NCBI GenBank assembly: GCA_948099385.1
Contig: CANUEZ040000020.1
Span: 8,154,501-8,218,500, forward strand
Length of the DNA: 64,000 nt
Origin: Fasciola hepatica
Taxonomy: Eukaryota; Platyhelminthes; Trematoda; Plagiorchiida; Fasciolidae
Direction of reading: 5' to 3'
A program made the translations under genes and the position numbers. Positions 45,003 through 58,229 of this stretch are shown piece after piece (positions within the stretch are counted from its first letter, which is position 1; each line of letters starts with the position of its first letter). The notes beneath the pieces are model-generated. The model worked only from the letters and a program-made list of their open reading frames with translations. It made no database searches and was not told the origin of the DNA.

Positions 45003-47518
45003 TGTTGGTCTATGCCATTTACTGACCCTCGGTCAAATGAAGTACACACCAAACAGTACATTTGAACAATTTTTTCATTTTGTTCATGTGAAGTGGCATC
45101 CCTTTGATTTGAACTGCGACTGCGATGACGGTCGTATCTGACTGTGACTTTTGCCGAACTTTGGTTCTCGTTGTTAAACGTTGTGGCTTTACAGTTGAGG
45201 TTTGTGCATTATTTTCACGCATATACTTTAGCGATTCATTGCCGTAGAATGAGCTAATCAATGTTGTTTCAGATTTCGGATTCCTTAATTTAAAAACGCT
45301 TTACTCACAACCAGAATAACCGTAACAAACACGCCTCCAGTGGACTGAAAGGAAGGAATGGTCTTTGGAAACGATTGGCGGCTGGCGTTTACCTTGTTGG
45401 ACCTCGAGTTGTCTGGGAGATATCGCGAGATCCAGTATGGACGACTGAGGATCCTGAAGCCGTGTGGGCTCTTGTATGTGACGTTGCAGGGTAACGTCCT
45501 CAAGGCCAGTGCGGAAGGCAGGCGAGAATAAATCTACGGAAGGACCTTAACGGCTGTCGTCCCAGCCGATATTCAGCACACCGAATATGTCAGGCATAAA
45601 GCGAGGTTTGCTGTGACCCAGTAGCGGAAGATCTTCAAGAGCGACCTTGAGGTCTATGCTTTGCGGCCTGTACACAGGTCTTGATGTTACCTATCCACCA
45701 GGTGTCAATCAAAAACCCTACACGAGACTTCGCAAAACTACTCGGGGTTAGCAGAACCGAGTACTTGGTACTCAGGTGCGTTGGGCTGAACATGAACATC
45801 GGAACCACCAGTTAGTCTCGCGAAGCTCCTACCCACCCATGAAATTGAGTACCTGGGTAGTGCCACCTCAGAATCAGAAACGGTTAGAAGGAAAATTGCG
45901 AGGGGACTTCGTGCCGCAAATGACCTCATCTCGTCTGGTTTTTCACGCGTCTACAAACACTGGTTAGCATTATGGCCGCCCGTTCGTAACCGTGTGGGGC
46001 TTTGAACTAAAGCCAGCTGAAGCCAACCGACCGACAGGCACACGGATGTTACTGGTAGAGCAAGGGGCGTCCGACCCAGTCACGTTCTGTAATTCCGGAC
46101 CGGAAAGTACGAATAACGAGGTCAGTTTCAGCCTTCGGCCGACTTTCGTGTAGCTCGATGGCAGAAGACTTCTGCTGCGCCGCTGCTCTGGAAGGAACCA
46201 AGTAGAACACGATCCAGTTTACCGTTATCTAATTGGCATGCAGAACAACCAAGCTGCATCAACGGTAATGAGGACAACCTTGGAAGTCATGGTTTATCAT
46301 CGGGAGTCTTCCGCTTTTCAGGAGGAGACAGAGCGGATACTCGAAGGATGTTAGCAACCACTTCTTCCACGCTTGTTGAAATTCACAACAAATGGTGTTG
46401 CAATAATCAGATATCATGATCTAGCTGGCCCTGGAACTCAGCGGAGGAAGCTTTTGGCAGGCGGAACTACTGAAAACTCTGAGACATATTCGGTATTCCC
46501 TCGGTTTTGTGAGATAGAACCTTTTTAGGTCGACCACTCAGGTCTTCCCAAGAAGGGACTCACGCTTTGGGATTCATTGATAACTGCGGAAATGCGCCTG
46601 AGGAGGGCTGTAGGGAAGGATAGGCACGTGAATTACTACACCCCGCCTGCGATGATTCCGCCGATCGGCTGCTGGGCGAACACACAAGTGTGCTTCTATA
46701 GCCTGCACGCCAGTACCGACGGATTCGGAGAGGACGGGAGAGTTCAGTACGATGTTTGAGGTCTCGATCCCAGCTGCTGGTTATTCACCAATTTGTCATC
46801 CTTCCAAAATGACAACTAGACACTCAAACGCCTCGTCGGCATCAGAGGTGGGATAGAAGGACGACTCTTGGTTCAAACGACGTTTCAGTGCGCATCCGGA
46901 GGCTCTGTTAGGGAATTATCCTGAGCGTGAACCTACAGAGTCAACGAGGAGACACTTACACGAGAGGTTCCTCTCTGCTTCCTGACAAGAAGACTGAACA
47001 CTGAACGTTGACTGTTCTTTCTGCTGTCAGTTGTGTTGGTATGTGTGAGGGCGATCACGACGATGTTGGCGTTGATTTGGTAGCTCGCACGATTTGCGAA
47101 CTCAATTCCCGTCCAGCAAATGGAGAAGCAGAACGAAAGCTTTTGGTGGTTTTTTGTAATTATATTGGTTGCCCTGTATAAATTACAGAGAAGGGAGGCT
47201 GAACGAGCTAATGAGCTGGAGCGCGCCTTGCCGTTTGTTACGTAGCGTGAAGAAGGTTTCAAAGAGCCAGTCTTTTACGGAACCAGGTAGAATAAAACAG
47301 CTCAGATTTCAAGCAACCAGTAGATTGAGGGAACTGACGCTAGACCGAATTCCTGAACTATTAAACAGCCTGGTCAACTTTTGCTAAACCAGTTGCGTAC
47401 TTCAATGGGTGACTGGTGAGAATCACCCAAATGTCCTAAAGGGTTTCTAAGATAGGCTGCTGTGTCCGACCGAAGGAGAATATAATACCGCACTGGTTAA
47501 ATCGGGTCTGGATGAGTG
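45003..47518. other. Unassigned DNA upstream of the second LTR element copy
   Basis: Holds the same two short non-LTR-like pieces as copy 1, at about 45780-45970 (YLGS block, weak) and 46808-47010 (relative of the NL-c tail). Otherwise nothing is recognised. It ends at the AAAG target duplication. Confidence 0.4.
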
Positions 47519-47522
47519 AAAG

Positions 47523-47830
47523 TGTAGCGGTTGCCATCTTCGTTCATACTTTTACCACGTTTATTGTTTAACTGAACGCTGACTGCCAAGCGCGGTGGCC
47601 ATTTGACCGTTGCTCTTGCGCACGCTCTCACGCACGCTCCCAAATGCACGCTAACCACTATCTCTCCCAATCGCCTTCTCGTTCTCACGGGTCGTGGAGA
47701 ATACTGTTCTGGTTAACATATTTGTGCAGTGCCGCACATTAGAGTAACGTGCAGGTGGTCCACGCAGTACAAAGGACCGAAGCACGCGTTTACTAAGGAA
47801 ACCGCGAAGTAAGGTCTAATCAACCTTACA
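47523..47830 (+). repeat. 5' LTR, second tandem copy
   Basis: 308 bp, long type with the 12-bp block. With T at 47564 it differs from its 3' partner at four positions plus the indel, one fewer than in copy 1. At that site copy 1 therefore probably carries the newer change. Confidence 0.93.
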
Positions 47831-48090
47831 ATTGGTGAGCCCGACGTGATCCTCAGGTCACGTGAGTTTCCTTGTTTTCTACCGTTCAAGGTCCCGTCTG
47901 CGTACGTTTTTGTGTGTTTTATTGTTTCCCTATCTTGATTTTTTTTTGGTTGGTTTACCAAATAATTTTTTTTTCTCGTCCATACATATTTTGTGTCTAA
48001 TTCGTCGTAATTTTTTTTTTTTCGCGAAGACTGTAGTGCCCCATTGGTCGTCGATTTCTTTTCCCGTCTGTATTCCATAAAGTAATCGCT

Positions 48091-48891
48091 ATGTCTGCCG
48101 AACGGAAATCCTGCTCAGACCCCACCGTTGGGGCCATCACGCTGCACATACCGGCATTCACACCTGCTGATCCAGAACTCTGGTTCACGCTGGTTGAGTT
48201 AGAATTCGAAAACTGCCGTATAACCAGTGACGCCAGCCGTTTCAGGTGGGTAGCAGGCCGCCTCCCGCCAGAGGTCACAATGCAAGTAAGGGACGTAATA
48301 ATCTCTTCCCGAAGCTATGAGGCTTTAAAGGAGGCTGTCATTGCCCGCACGACCCCAACGCAAGACCAACGTATGCAACAACTTCAAAACGTTGAGCTTG
48401 GAAGTAGGAAGCCCTCCGAACTGCTGCGTGAGATGCAGCGCTTGAGAGGACCGACAATAGGTGAGGACCCGCTCTTGAGGGAACTTTGGCTGCAGCGTTT
48501 GCCGCATAACATTCCAGTTTTACTAAGTGCCGCGCGCAAATGCTCGCTAGAGGAAACTGCAGCGGTAGCTGATGACATTATGTCACGATACAACCCCGCT
48601 GTAGCTGGAGTAACCAGGCCGTTCGTCGCAACGGTGCCTGCCTTGCCAACATCTAACGAACTCGCATCAGTTTTGTCTAGAATTGACGCGAGCCTGCAAC
48701 GCCTAGCAGTTAGAAGTGGGTCACAGGAGCGGCACCGCGCACGCTCACCTAGGCTCCATAGTCCGTCATTGCGACGCCGTTTCGTCGGTTCTTCAAAAGA
48801 AGGATATTGTAAGTACCACAGTCGCTTCGGTGAGGGAGCCAAACGATGCGAACGAGGGTGTACGTTTCCCGGTGCTCATCAGGGAAACTAA
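48091..48891 (+). CDS. gag: Gag polyprotein, second tandem copy
   Basis: 266 residues, identical to the first copy in translation, with the C-x2-H-x9-C-x3-C zinc motif at residues 240-257. The frame is intact and ends directly after the GGGAAAC heptamer at 48882-48888. Confidence 0.9.
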   Translation: MSAERKSCSDPTVGAITLHIPAFTPADPELWFTLVELEFENCRITSDASRFRWVAGRLPPEVTMQVRDVIISSRSYEALKEAVIARTTPTQDQRMQQLQNVELGSRKPSELLREMQRLRGPTIGEDPLLRELWLQRLPHNIPVLLSAARKCSLEETAAVADDIMSRYNPAVAGVTRPFVATVPALPTSNELASVLSRIDASLQRLAVRSGSQERHRARSPRLHSPSLRRRFVGSSKEGYCKYHSRFGEGAKRCERGCTFPGAHQGN

Positions 48892-50576
48892 ACCCCCGGC
48901 CCGTGGTGGCGACCCACGAAGCCGGGTATCACACCAATAGTCGTCTTTTGAATGTAAGGGACATCATTTCAAATAACCTATTCCTTGTAGATACCGGTAC
49001 CGAAGTGAGCGTCGTCCCCCGAGCGAAAGACGACAATAGCACACCGCAGGCCCAAACACTACGCGCTGCCAATGGCACGGCCATCCCAACGTTTGGCCAG
49101 CGGTCGCTCACCTTAAACTTGGGTTTAAAGCGTAATTTTCGTTGGGTATTCATCATCGCCGACGTCCCGTACCCACTTCTGGGCATTGACTTCCTGCAGC
49201 ACTTTGACTTGTTAGTTGATGCACGGCACCGCAGAGTGGTGGATCGTCAGACCACTCTCGCCGTTGCGGGTCATAATTCGCGAGTGAATCATGTCACGCC
49301 ATTTTACGTTCAACCACCGGCACACCAACCTTATGGCGAACTCATCGCCGCCTACCCGGCCATGTTTCGGCAGGCCGGGCCTCTCCCAGCAGTGACGACC
49401 AGTGTCACTCACCATATCGATACTAAGGGACCCCCAGTGTTCAGTAGGCCGCGTCGGTTAGCACCAGACAAGCTTCGTGTTGCACAGGCCGAATTCGAAC
49501 ATATGCTAGAACTGGGTATAATACGCCCTTCTAGTAGCCCTTGGGCTTCCCCCCTTCATATGGTTCCTAAGGCTAGTGGCGACTGGCGACCCTGTGGTGA
49601 TTACAGAGCGCTTAACAAAGTCACCGTCCCGGACCGATACCCGACTCCCCATATACAGGATCTTACTTCGTCTTTATCAGGTTGCTCCATCTTCAGCCGT
49701 ATCGATTTGGTTCGGGCGTACAACCAGATCCCGGTAGCAGAGGCCGATATCCCTAAAACTGCCGTCACTACACCTTTCGGGCTGTTCGAGTTTCTGCGAA
49801 TGCCGTTTGGACTCAGCAATGCAGCCCAGACCTTTCAACGGTTCATGCACGAGGCAACTCGTGGTTTGGAAAATGTCCACGTATACTTGGATGATATTTT
49901 GGTGGCGAGTTCTTCAGAGCAAGAGCACGCTACGCACTTACGAGCACTTTTCGAACGCCTTAGCCAGCACGGCGTTACGATCAATATCGCGAAATGCGAA
50001 TTAGGCCGGTCTGATATCACTTTCATAGGACATTCCATTTCATCCTCGGGTATCCGCCCTCTGTCAGATAAAGTTTCCGCTATTCGCGACTACCCTGAAC
50101 CCCAATCTTTTCGCCAGTTGCGTCAGTTTGCCGGTCTGGTGAATTTCTACCGCCGATTTATTCCTCACTGTGCGGAAATGATGCAACCCCTCACCGACCT
50201 GTTGCGCGGAGGTAAGCGGAAGTTCGTGTTTCCCGACACAGCACAAGCTGCATTCGCCTTGGTCAAAGATGCTGTCGCCAACACAGCACTCCTTACTCAC
50301 CCTGACCCTTTGGCTCCTATTTCGGTAGTGACGGATGCCTCGGACACAGCGGTTGGAGCAGTACTGCAACAGTTCGTAGATGACTCTTGGCAACCTTTAG
50401 CATTCTTCTCCAAGCGCCTACAACCCGCGGAATCAAGGTACAGCACGTTCGGTAGAGAGTTATTAGCCATCTACCTGGGAATTCGTCATTTTCGACATGC
50501 ACTCGAAGGCCGTTCGTTCACGGTGTTTACAGACCACAAGCCTTTGGTTTACGCACTGAAGTCAGCTTCCGATTGA
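48834..50576 (+). CDS. pol: Pol part 1: protease, RT, RNase H, second tandem copy
   Basis: Same frame as in copy 1, with DTG protease, YLDD reverse transcriptase and TDAS RNase H motifs. It also ends at an in-frame TGA (50574-50576), so the nonsense change was present before the duplication. Confidence 0.93.
   Translation, partial: GSQTMRTRVYVSRCSSGKLNPRPVVATHEAGYHTNSRLLNVRDIISNNLFLVDTGTEVSVVPRAKDDNSTPQAQTLRAANGTAIPTFGQRSLTLNLGLKRNFRWVFIIADVPYPLLGIDFLQHFDLLVDARHRRVVDRQTTLAVAGHNSRVNHVTPFYVQPPAHQPYGELIAAYPAMFRQAGPLPAVTTSVTHHIDTKGPPVFSRPRRLAPDKLRVAQAEFEHMLELGIIRPSSSPWASPLHMVPKASGDWRPCGDYRALNKVTVPDRYPTPHIQDLTSSLSGCSIFSRIDLVRAYNQIPVAEADIPKTAVTTPFGLFEFLRMPFGLSNAAQTFQRFMHEATRGLENVHVYLDDILVASSSEQEHATHLRALFERLSQHGVTINIAKCELGRSDITFIGHSISSSGIRPLSDKVSAIRDYPEPQSFRQLRQFAGLVNFYRRFIPHCAEMMQPLTDLLRGGKRKFVFPDTAQAAFALVKDAVANTALLTHPDPLAPISVVTDASDTAVGAVLQQFVDDSWQPLAFFSKRLQPAESRYSTFGRELLAIYLGIRHFRHALEGRSFTVFTDHKPLVYALKSASD
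48882..48926 (+). promoter_or_regulatory. Programmed -1 frameshift signal, second tandem copy
   Basis: GGGAAAC at 48882-48888, a 6-nt spacer that includes the gag TAA, and the CCCGGC/GCCGGG stem-loop at 48895-48926. The sequence is unchanged from copy 1. Confidence 0.8.
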
Positions 50577-52079
50577 TACTCACCACGCGAGATTCGCCAC
50601 TTAGACTTTGTCTCACAGTTTACTGTGGACATACGACACGTCTCTGGGGTACTTAATCCCGTCGCAGACGCCTTATCGCGCGTATATCAACTAAGTCTGG
50701 CACAAACGCCTAACATCAACTTAGACGCAATGGCACAGGCTCAAACTATGGACCCTGACATCGAACAACTTAGACAAAACGGTTCTTTGAGTTTAACCAC
50801 AGTGCCTATCCCAGCTTTCCAGAATACCATCGTGTGCGATGTGTCGCAAGGTCGCCCTAGGCCAGTAGTTCCTGCTGCCCACCGGTATCCTACGTTCATG
50901 ACACTCCATAATCTGGCTCATCCCGGTGTGACTGCCTCGGTGAAACTGATAACTGAGCGTTTTGTTTGGCACAATGTCAAACGCGATGTCCGTCAATGGG
51001 CTCGTGCTTGTCTGCAGTGTCAACGTGTTAAGACCCATAGGCACACTAAGGCAGCGTTAGCCAGGTTCCCAGAACCTGAAACACGTTTTCATCATGTGCA
51101 CGTCGACCTCGTAGGACCACTCCCACCTTCGCTTGGGTACGTTTACATACTCACATGCGTGGATCGTTTTACTCGCTGGCCGCAGGCCATCCCTATCCCT
51201 CGTCCCACCTCGGAAGAGGCCGCGAAAGCTTTTCTGACCGGTTGGGTTAGTCATTTCGGTTGCCCGGCAATAGTAACCACCGATCGCGGTCCACACTTTG
51301 ACGGCGCTTTCGGCAGCCTACTCGCTACGCTCGGTTGCCAACACGTTAAGACGACAGCTTACCACCCTCAGGCCAATGGTATGGTTGAGCGTTTCCACCG
51401 ACAATTAAAAGCCGCTCTTCGAGCAAACGGTAACCCCCTTTGGAGTGAAACACTACCATTAGCACTCTTAAGCCTGCGTAGTACCGTTAAGGAGGAGTTA
51501 CACACAACACCGGCCGTACTAGTATATGGCTGTCCACTTCGTCTGCCTGGGGAGTTGGTAGCCCCCTCATCAACCGTGACTTTCGACTACGGTGACTATG
51601 CTCAGCGCCTTACGCAGCACATGCGAGTGCTCAAGGCCAGTCCGCCGCGTGAACAACAGTCTACAAGTTATGTCCCAACTGCGTTAGGAACCGCTACTCA
51701 TGTATTCCTTCGCGTCGATGGCGTTCGATCACCACTACAAGCGCCATACACTGGCCCGTTTCGGGTGATAAAACGTAGGGCTAAAACATTTGTCATAGAT
51801 ATCAACGGACGACACGACACCGTATCTATCGACCGTCTCAAGCCTGCCGTCATTGAGTGCAAGCCGCTCGGCCAATTTACACCCACTCAAGTCGCTCAGT
51901 CACCTGCATCGAGCGAGTTACCACTCGAACCACCCCCAATTACGCCTAGTGAGGACTCGGCAGCTAGTCCATCAGATTCTCCAACCGTACCCGCAACGCG
52001 AAGTAGCCGTCGCGGTCGCCAACTACGAAATCCCGTCCGCTTCGCCGATTTCGTGACGATTTTTACAACCGACTGTTAG
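50577..52079 (+). CDS. pol: Pol part 2: integrase, second tandem copy
   Basis: In-frame continuation with first ATG at 50625. The HHCC zinc domain, the D-D-E triad (D161, D220, E255 from that ATG) and the GPF module are all retained. The translation is identical to copy 1. Confidence 0.92.
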   Translation, partial: YSPREIRHLDFVSQFTVDIRHVSGVLNPVADALSRVYQLSLAQTPNINLDAMAQAQTMDPDIEQLRQNGSLSLTTVPIPAFQNTIVCDVSQGRPRPVVPAAHRYPTFMTLHNLAHPGVTASVKLITERFVWHNVKRDVRQWARACLQCQRVKTHRHTKAALARFPEPETRFHHVHVDLVGPLPPSLGYVYILTCVDRFTRWPQAIPIPRPTSEEAAKAFLTGWVSHFGCPAIVTTDRGPHFDGAFGSLLATLGCQHVKTTAYHPQANGMVERFHRQLKAALRANGNPLWSETLPLALLSLRSTVKEELHTTPAVLVYGCPLRLPGELVAPSSTVTFDYGDYAQRLTQHMRVLKASPPREQQSTSYVPTALGTATHVFLRVDGVRSPLQAPYTGPFRVIKRRAKTFVIDINGRHDTVSIDRLKPAVIECKPLGQFTPTQVAQSPASSELPLEPPPITPSEDSAASPSDSPTVPATRSSRRGRQLRNPVRFADFVTIFTTDC

Positions 52080-52652
52080 CAATAAGTTGGGAAGTTCGCC
52101 ATGGATTTACCAAACAACAGACCCGGGAAATTACAATCGGTAGTTATGATTTCATTTTCTTCTGGTCTCCTAGCGACTACAACAACACCGAACATCGTTT
52201 GTGTGTTGTTATTACGGTCCAACATCCGCCGGCGCCCTCAGGCGCTATTTTGTTCCAGTTTACCTTGCCCTCTCTCAGACGGATCTAACAAGTCACATTG
52301 GCTTCATCCGTAGCCTGGCTGACTCCCGTGCACGTTCAAGGAGCCAACCGCTCACTGGACAACGGGACGATTGGTCAGCCTGGCACTGGAGACGGCAACT
52401 GGACGCCTTTTTGGATGGACCCGACGAGGCATTTTCCGGCTTGCATTCGTATGAGACCCGCGGGCGCCAAAACACAGTTGGACCCACGCACATCGGACCT
52501 CGAGAGTGCAGGCACCGGTAAACTCATCAGCAGTCGTTCGACGTCAACAACAATATAACGGAGAAGCTATGAGGAGTTCCTGGACAACCAATAATTCCGG
52601 CTTACCATCACGATCGAAGCCCAACTCCGTCGGACTTCTAGGAGGAGGCCCC

Positions 52653-52948
52653 TGTAGCGGTTGCCATCTTCGTTCATACTTTTACCACGTTTATTGTTTA
52701 ACTGAACGCTGACTGCCAAGCGCGGTGGCCATTTGACCGTTGCTCTTGCGCACGCTCCCAAATACACGCTAACCACTATCTCTCCCAATCGCCTTCTCGT
52801 TCTCACGGGTCGTGGAGAATACTGTTCTGGTTAACATATTCGTGCAGTGCCGCACATTGGAGTAACGTGCAGGTGGTCCACGCAGTACAAAGGACCGAAG
52901 CACGCGTTTACTAAGGAAACCGCGAAGTAAGCTCTAATCAACCTTACA
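52653..52948 (+). repeat. 3' LTR, second tandem copy
   Basis: 296 bp, short type, no difference noticed from the first copy's 3' LTR. Followed by AAAG at 52949-52952. Confidence 0.93.
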
Positions 52949-52952
52949 AAAG

Positions 52953-54533
52953 TACTTTTGTCCTGACCATAAACTACTTTACGTGACTGAGAAGAAAGAT
53001 TCGAAAAGGAAGATTGCCTATAGCTAGAGGATGGCCTGACGCCAGATTTAGCCGCTTTTGGGAAGCGGTTGTCACTCCCAAGTAAATCTAAGTGAAGAAA
53101 CCTATTCGTAAACAAGGCGTGCCTAAGCTCTAAGCACGCGATTGCATTTCATTGAGTTTGGTATCTGCGAAGCCGCTACATTGCTACCACTGGTGACGAT
53201 GGCGGAAATGTTGGTGACGATGAGTATGACTATGACAGTGATGACCCCACATCATTTGTGATGGCAGTCGACATCTTCCCTGCCTTCTATGCCACACAGG
53301 TACCGATAACCGATGGTGTCTAAACATACGGGCTTTAACATAGCCCGACTGAATTTGTGGGACTGTAATATGTGGAACGGCTGAAACAGCTGAATCGGTG
53401 CCCGTAGAAAGTGAGATTGATGTGAAATGTTATAGTGCGACTTTTGTTCGGATGCTTGCCACAAGGGTATATAAGCGTTGTGACTAAGGTTAGCACCGTC
53501 ATTGACCGCGATGGCTGTAGGTGCTGCGGGCGCGGCCTCGGTTGATGGTTCTGCGGTATTTTCTTGCTTGGGTCGCGTTGCGTAGAAGAGTTTTTCAGAT
53601 TTTGAAAATGATTTTCGGGTTTTCAAAGCGAAACTTCAAATGTTTTTCTATATTTATGATAATGTAGTTACCGTCGGCTGTATAATTCACCAAAATGAGT
53701 ATCAGTTATCGCGCATGTTTGAAAGATATTCCAAAAGTAGCGTTTTCCCGCGCCCGGATGTTTGGTTTATAACATCGATAACCCATCGCATTTGATGCAC
53801 CGCACTTCGACAAACTTTACTGTGTTCATCGGGAATTTAGTAAAGATCATTGTTTATTTCGTATCATCCAAGCTGGATCCAACCATTATATCCATCATAC
53901 TAAAAACATTCGCCCCGGGTGAGAACTATCTTTAAACAAACTAGGCACACGGTCGCAACGTTGTTGGGTGCACAACTATGAGCTGACAGTCAACATATTG
54001 GCAGAACCCTTGGAAAAATACAATTTCATGTGGCATGCCGAGCAACACTCCGGTGCGGAGCTGGTGTAGTTTTAACCAGAATAGACACAAGCTACTGAAA
54101 AATGTTGCCAGTTGCAATCTTATCAGGGTTGTCAATCCGTTCACAGTACTGAAGTTGGAACTAAATTTTGCCCCGGGAGCTGTACATATGGACTTTAAGT
54201 TGACGTCATGGCCAGAATCACAAAAACGGTTCTGTTGTCTTGTAGCCTTGAAGTGGTACACGGGCTCAGTGCTGAAGCATAAAAGCTCCCAAATCCTGTG
54301 ATTGTCTTGTTATGTGAATACCACCGCTGTGCTGGAGAACAGCCCATCGGATATTGAGGTAACTGGATAGAGGTAGAGGGTTGAAATTACGGGCCTTGGC
54401 AGCATATTGCCTCTTGTGTTGCCGATGAGCTGAAAGATGGACCACTGGACAGTTAAAATGGTTGGGATAATAATCTTGACTGCGTCCTCCGTCCTTTAAT
54501 GCCGGCGAGCTGAAAGACAAGCCAGGCAGCACG
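52953..54533. other. Unassigned DNA, second copy of 19774-21354
   Basis: No gene recognised. The GATGA-rich imperfect run recurs near 53190-53250. Confidence 0.4.
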
Positions 54534-57500
54534 GACGTCACCAAGGAATCCCCTTTGAAACAAAAGTGGGACAATCAAATAAAGGTCAGGAGACGTTCTA
54601 AGGATACTGAGAGGACACCCGGGTGTCCTCTCAGGTGACATTTCACAGATCTTTCACCAAGCTTGAGGCCTTCAGTCAGCAAATGGTGCAGCTCTCTGAC
54701 AGTTTCACTCACATAAGATGAAACATCTGGTGGTTTGCCACAACCACAATAAAGCCCGCGGTAAGTACGTGCAAGCAATGAGGCTTAACCACTCTGGCAA
54801 GGACAGGCCACAACTGCGGGTCCGACGAACGAAACACGGAAGTGCCGTCACAGTTTAACTGGAGGAAAACTTCGTCGGGTACAGCGGTGATGTTGCTCAA
54901 ATGCATTTGCAGGCCTTCGGTTAAACCTATGTGTATATATTCGCCATTTTCCAATTTTGTGGTTGGACAATCACGTGGTGTGCACAGCAAGGTCCTCGGG
55001 TCCCGACGTATGTTCGGTACGTGTTTGCTTACAGCCTCCAATATACCCTTCTGTTGTACCAGCGTTAGTCGATATAGAATGGTAGCCTTCGATAATGATT
55101 TAAACAGGGAACCGCTCTCCTCTTCAAACTGTGATGCACGTCTTAGGCTGATCAAAGAAGTAACCAATACGAAAATGACCATAGAAACAGGGTTTACCTG
55201 AAATCTTCGGCCTTTCTTCAGGTGCAATTTCGGGTTCACAAACTGTCTGAGCCGCCGGAGCTGTTTTATTTGGTATGACATGATTCAACAGAGTAATTTA
55301 CCCATCATTGTTGGTTGTGATGTGGAAGCACACGGCAGACCGCGTTCATCTCTTGCAATGGCACATCGCTCTCCCTCACGGTACACATCTTCGGAAACCA
55401 TAGCTCTGCACTCACCCGCAACTCCTAAAGGTGTCGAATCTGAACAAAAAGCAAACTTGCCACTGATTAACCTCACCCGGCAAATCCCACTTAGGGAGAC
55501 CAAACCGATGTTCCCATAGGGTGGCTTCATCAGAAACACCACACATCAGTGAGCTAAGTTCTTTCTTTTTCAGATGGTATCGTTTTTGTTTCGTCATGTC
55601 TGCCATCGTCCATGAATAATGCGTAGCAAGGTCCTAAAATACACTTATTTGTTAACCATAAAGTTAATGGAACGGCAGCGCAGCATAATTGAGAACCATA
55701 CTGCGGATGTCACACGATATCGGAGCATTCAATACGAACACATCGAAACTTTATGGATTTCACAAAACTATCTGCGTATCATCCGGATTACGTGAGATAT
55801 GCTTCATCGAGAAAATACAACTCATCATGTTATAAGTACAATTATAGCACAATACTGCAGTTCATACTATTCAGCTTATCATTTACTAATTGGTAAGTGA
55901 TAACCTGATGTCACCACCACTTTACAGCCGGCACGGATCATCAGCACCGAAAGCAGAAGGATCGGAGCGCTAACCTGAGCGAACAAAGCACGACCAGAAT
56001 GGATGAATCACAGTCAGTTAAAAAAATTGGCACTGCATTTGTAACGCAATCAATGGAAACAAACAACCATGAAACTAAGACATTGATAATCTATACAGCG
56101 AATAACAAAGAACTACGTCATGCGTTTCTTGAAATGTCACTCATTTCTCTGCCCATCGGTTACCGGCACATTATCGGAACTAGGCGGTGGGCAATGTGCC
56201 ACTAGAACCTGGTGACGGCTGCTGAAATGGACTACGACGGATCCCCTTACTCCTATTCATTTTTCAAGCACTGGTTTCAACTTAACGCACCTAAATAAAT
56301 GCATACCCGTTATTTACTATGTCATTATCCTATGGTAAAATGGAAATTTGCCATCGAAGTGATGGTAGTCTTAAGTGTAACGGCGTACATACCGTTTATT
56401 TAAATTTATTCTCACAATTCATCCAAATGCCGTTTTTTTAGTATTTATAATATTATGAACGGTGCCTTCCGCATATATGCATTCGACTATGATAGGGATT
56501 TTCATGCTCCATCTGCGTAATGCATTCCCAACGGCATTTTATGAAAGACACTATGAAAACAGGTCATTTCTGAAAGCTTGCAAAGATTATCTGTTGACAG
56601 TTAATTGTATGGACATCCTAAACCGCTTATTTCAACATTCTGTGATTACCTGGCACCACCAAAATATTCACTTGCCAATGAACAGCGCATTTGAATGGGG
56701 ACGAACGCAAATGTTAATCCGCTACTGATTGCGGCAACCAGCCCTTATCTTTGTCTCCAGTCACATTTTGTTGATAAATTGTGCAGTAGCTCCGGGAGAC
56801 TTACCTTTTGTGAGTGCGTCTATTTGTGGAGAAAATACGGATATATTTACGAGTACTTACAGATCGGTATTGTGCAAATCTTGGTATTTGTAAACGGGTG
56901 CCATTCCTAGACTCCTCTCCGTCTCACCTAATGAGAAAGGCAATCAAAACTTATTGCGTCGAATTTGAAATACACGCTGGCTGGTAGTTTTTATTCCTGT
57001 ATCAGAGGGAACTATAATTGCCAGTCCCAAAGGGACCACGAAGAAAGTGGTTCGTGGGTTGTGATAAAATGTATGGTCCTCAAGTATTTCATTAAGTCCT
57101 TTGTATCCCCACCATGTGCTTGCGAAAGTGTTGCCAATAACCAGGTGCACGAATAAGCTAGCACCGTGTACGCCCCCGCATTTGCTCTTTTAATGAAGAC
57201 GTATACGTTTCATAACCAAAGCTGCGAGAAGTCACTGTCATTATCTTCCTTCTTTGCACAAAAGGCAAAACAAACTTCATATCCGCAAAACAAAACGCAA
57301 AATGAATCTGACGCCACTGAAAGCCAATTAGTGAATTCTGGGCCATGATATCGGAAGAATACCCCCTGAAACTGGCAACCATGAAAGGAATTTGTTAAAA
57401 CTAACAAACTACCAAAAATCACTATACAAAATAACCTGGTCACAAAAAGTGAATAACTGTGGTTGATATGGTTTTTGTAGAGCACGAGTAGAAAAACTGC

Positions 57501-57695
57501 TGTAAAGTCAAAAACAGGGAGATCCTCGTGTCTAACAACGAGCAAAATTATTGAAACAAATATTTTGACACCTCACACACTGTATAATTTCATGGCAAAC
57601 ATTTACGCTTACGAATAGTTCTGACAGTATGCTTGGTTCCTGGCTCATCTGAGTGATTTTACTCGGTCGTTCCCCAGGGGATAATCAAGTGTCGG
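54534..57695. mobile_element. DNA-transposon-like element R-A, second tandem copy
   Basis: Duplicate of 21355-24516, including the 26-bp perfect palindrome at 54608-54633 and the broken minus-strand transposase. Its related but transposase-less partner (R-B) is not reached before the window end. Confidence 0.55.
54575..55606 (-). pseudogene. Transposase-domain protein remnant, second tandem copy
   Basis: Same three-frame remnant as the first copy, with DPRTLLCTPRD and CDGTSVFRSSDPQLWPVL in the 190-codon frame 55281-54709. Frame breaks are shared with copy 1. Confidence 0.6.
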
Positions 57696-58229
57696 CCTTG
57701 AGTTCATCAATGCAATATTCGGAATTCCTTCAGTGATATGCACAAAGGTTAGACGTCTACTATTGGACAGAGCTTTTCGTCGAATCCTTGTTGTAAGCAA
57801 GAGGGAGACGCAAACCTCATAGCATATCATCTGAGCGGGACTGTCATTTTTGAGGAATCAATTATCGAGCTCAGTCGGAACTAAAGGCATCACACCTGCA
57901 AACAAAGACGTCTTCTACAACCCTTGAGGCTCGGCCTACGCGCCGACCGTTGTTGTTCAAAGTCAAAACTAATTCGTCCGACAGACCATTTAGGTTACTC
58001 GTGCAAGCCCGGACTGCACCAATTTCCATTACCTCTTCGGGGGATTCGGTCAAGCATTTTACAACCTCGATGCTAAGGAAGTGAGATTTAGCTTTCGATC
58101 CGAATCAAAAAGTAGTCAGCTTCTTCTGTAGACCTCTTTTCCACCAGGCAGCACAAACTAAGCGCTCCCAATAAGGTTCGATTTGGGCTAACGTTGGGCT
58201 ACGTCGTTAGAAACGATGGGGAGCATTAC

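Larger units (their letters stand above)
47523..52948 (+). mobile_element. Ty3/gypsy CsRn1-like LTR retrotransposon, second tandem copy
   Basis: This is the same insertion as at 14343-19769, carried along by the segmental duplication and not an independent transposition. Evidence is the identical flanks well beyond the LTRs, the same AAAG target duplication and the same premature TGA in pol. Differences from copy 1 are T at 47564 in the 5' LTR and one fewer T in the leader run at 48011-48022. The primer site lies at 47833-47852 and the purine tract at 52640-52648. Confidence 0.93.

Noticed and set aside
47523..52948. Second LTR element as an independent insertion
   Set aside because: Flanks, target duplication and the internal TGA are all identical to the first, and the match extends for many kilobases on both sides, so it is part of the segmental duplication.
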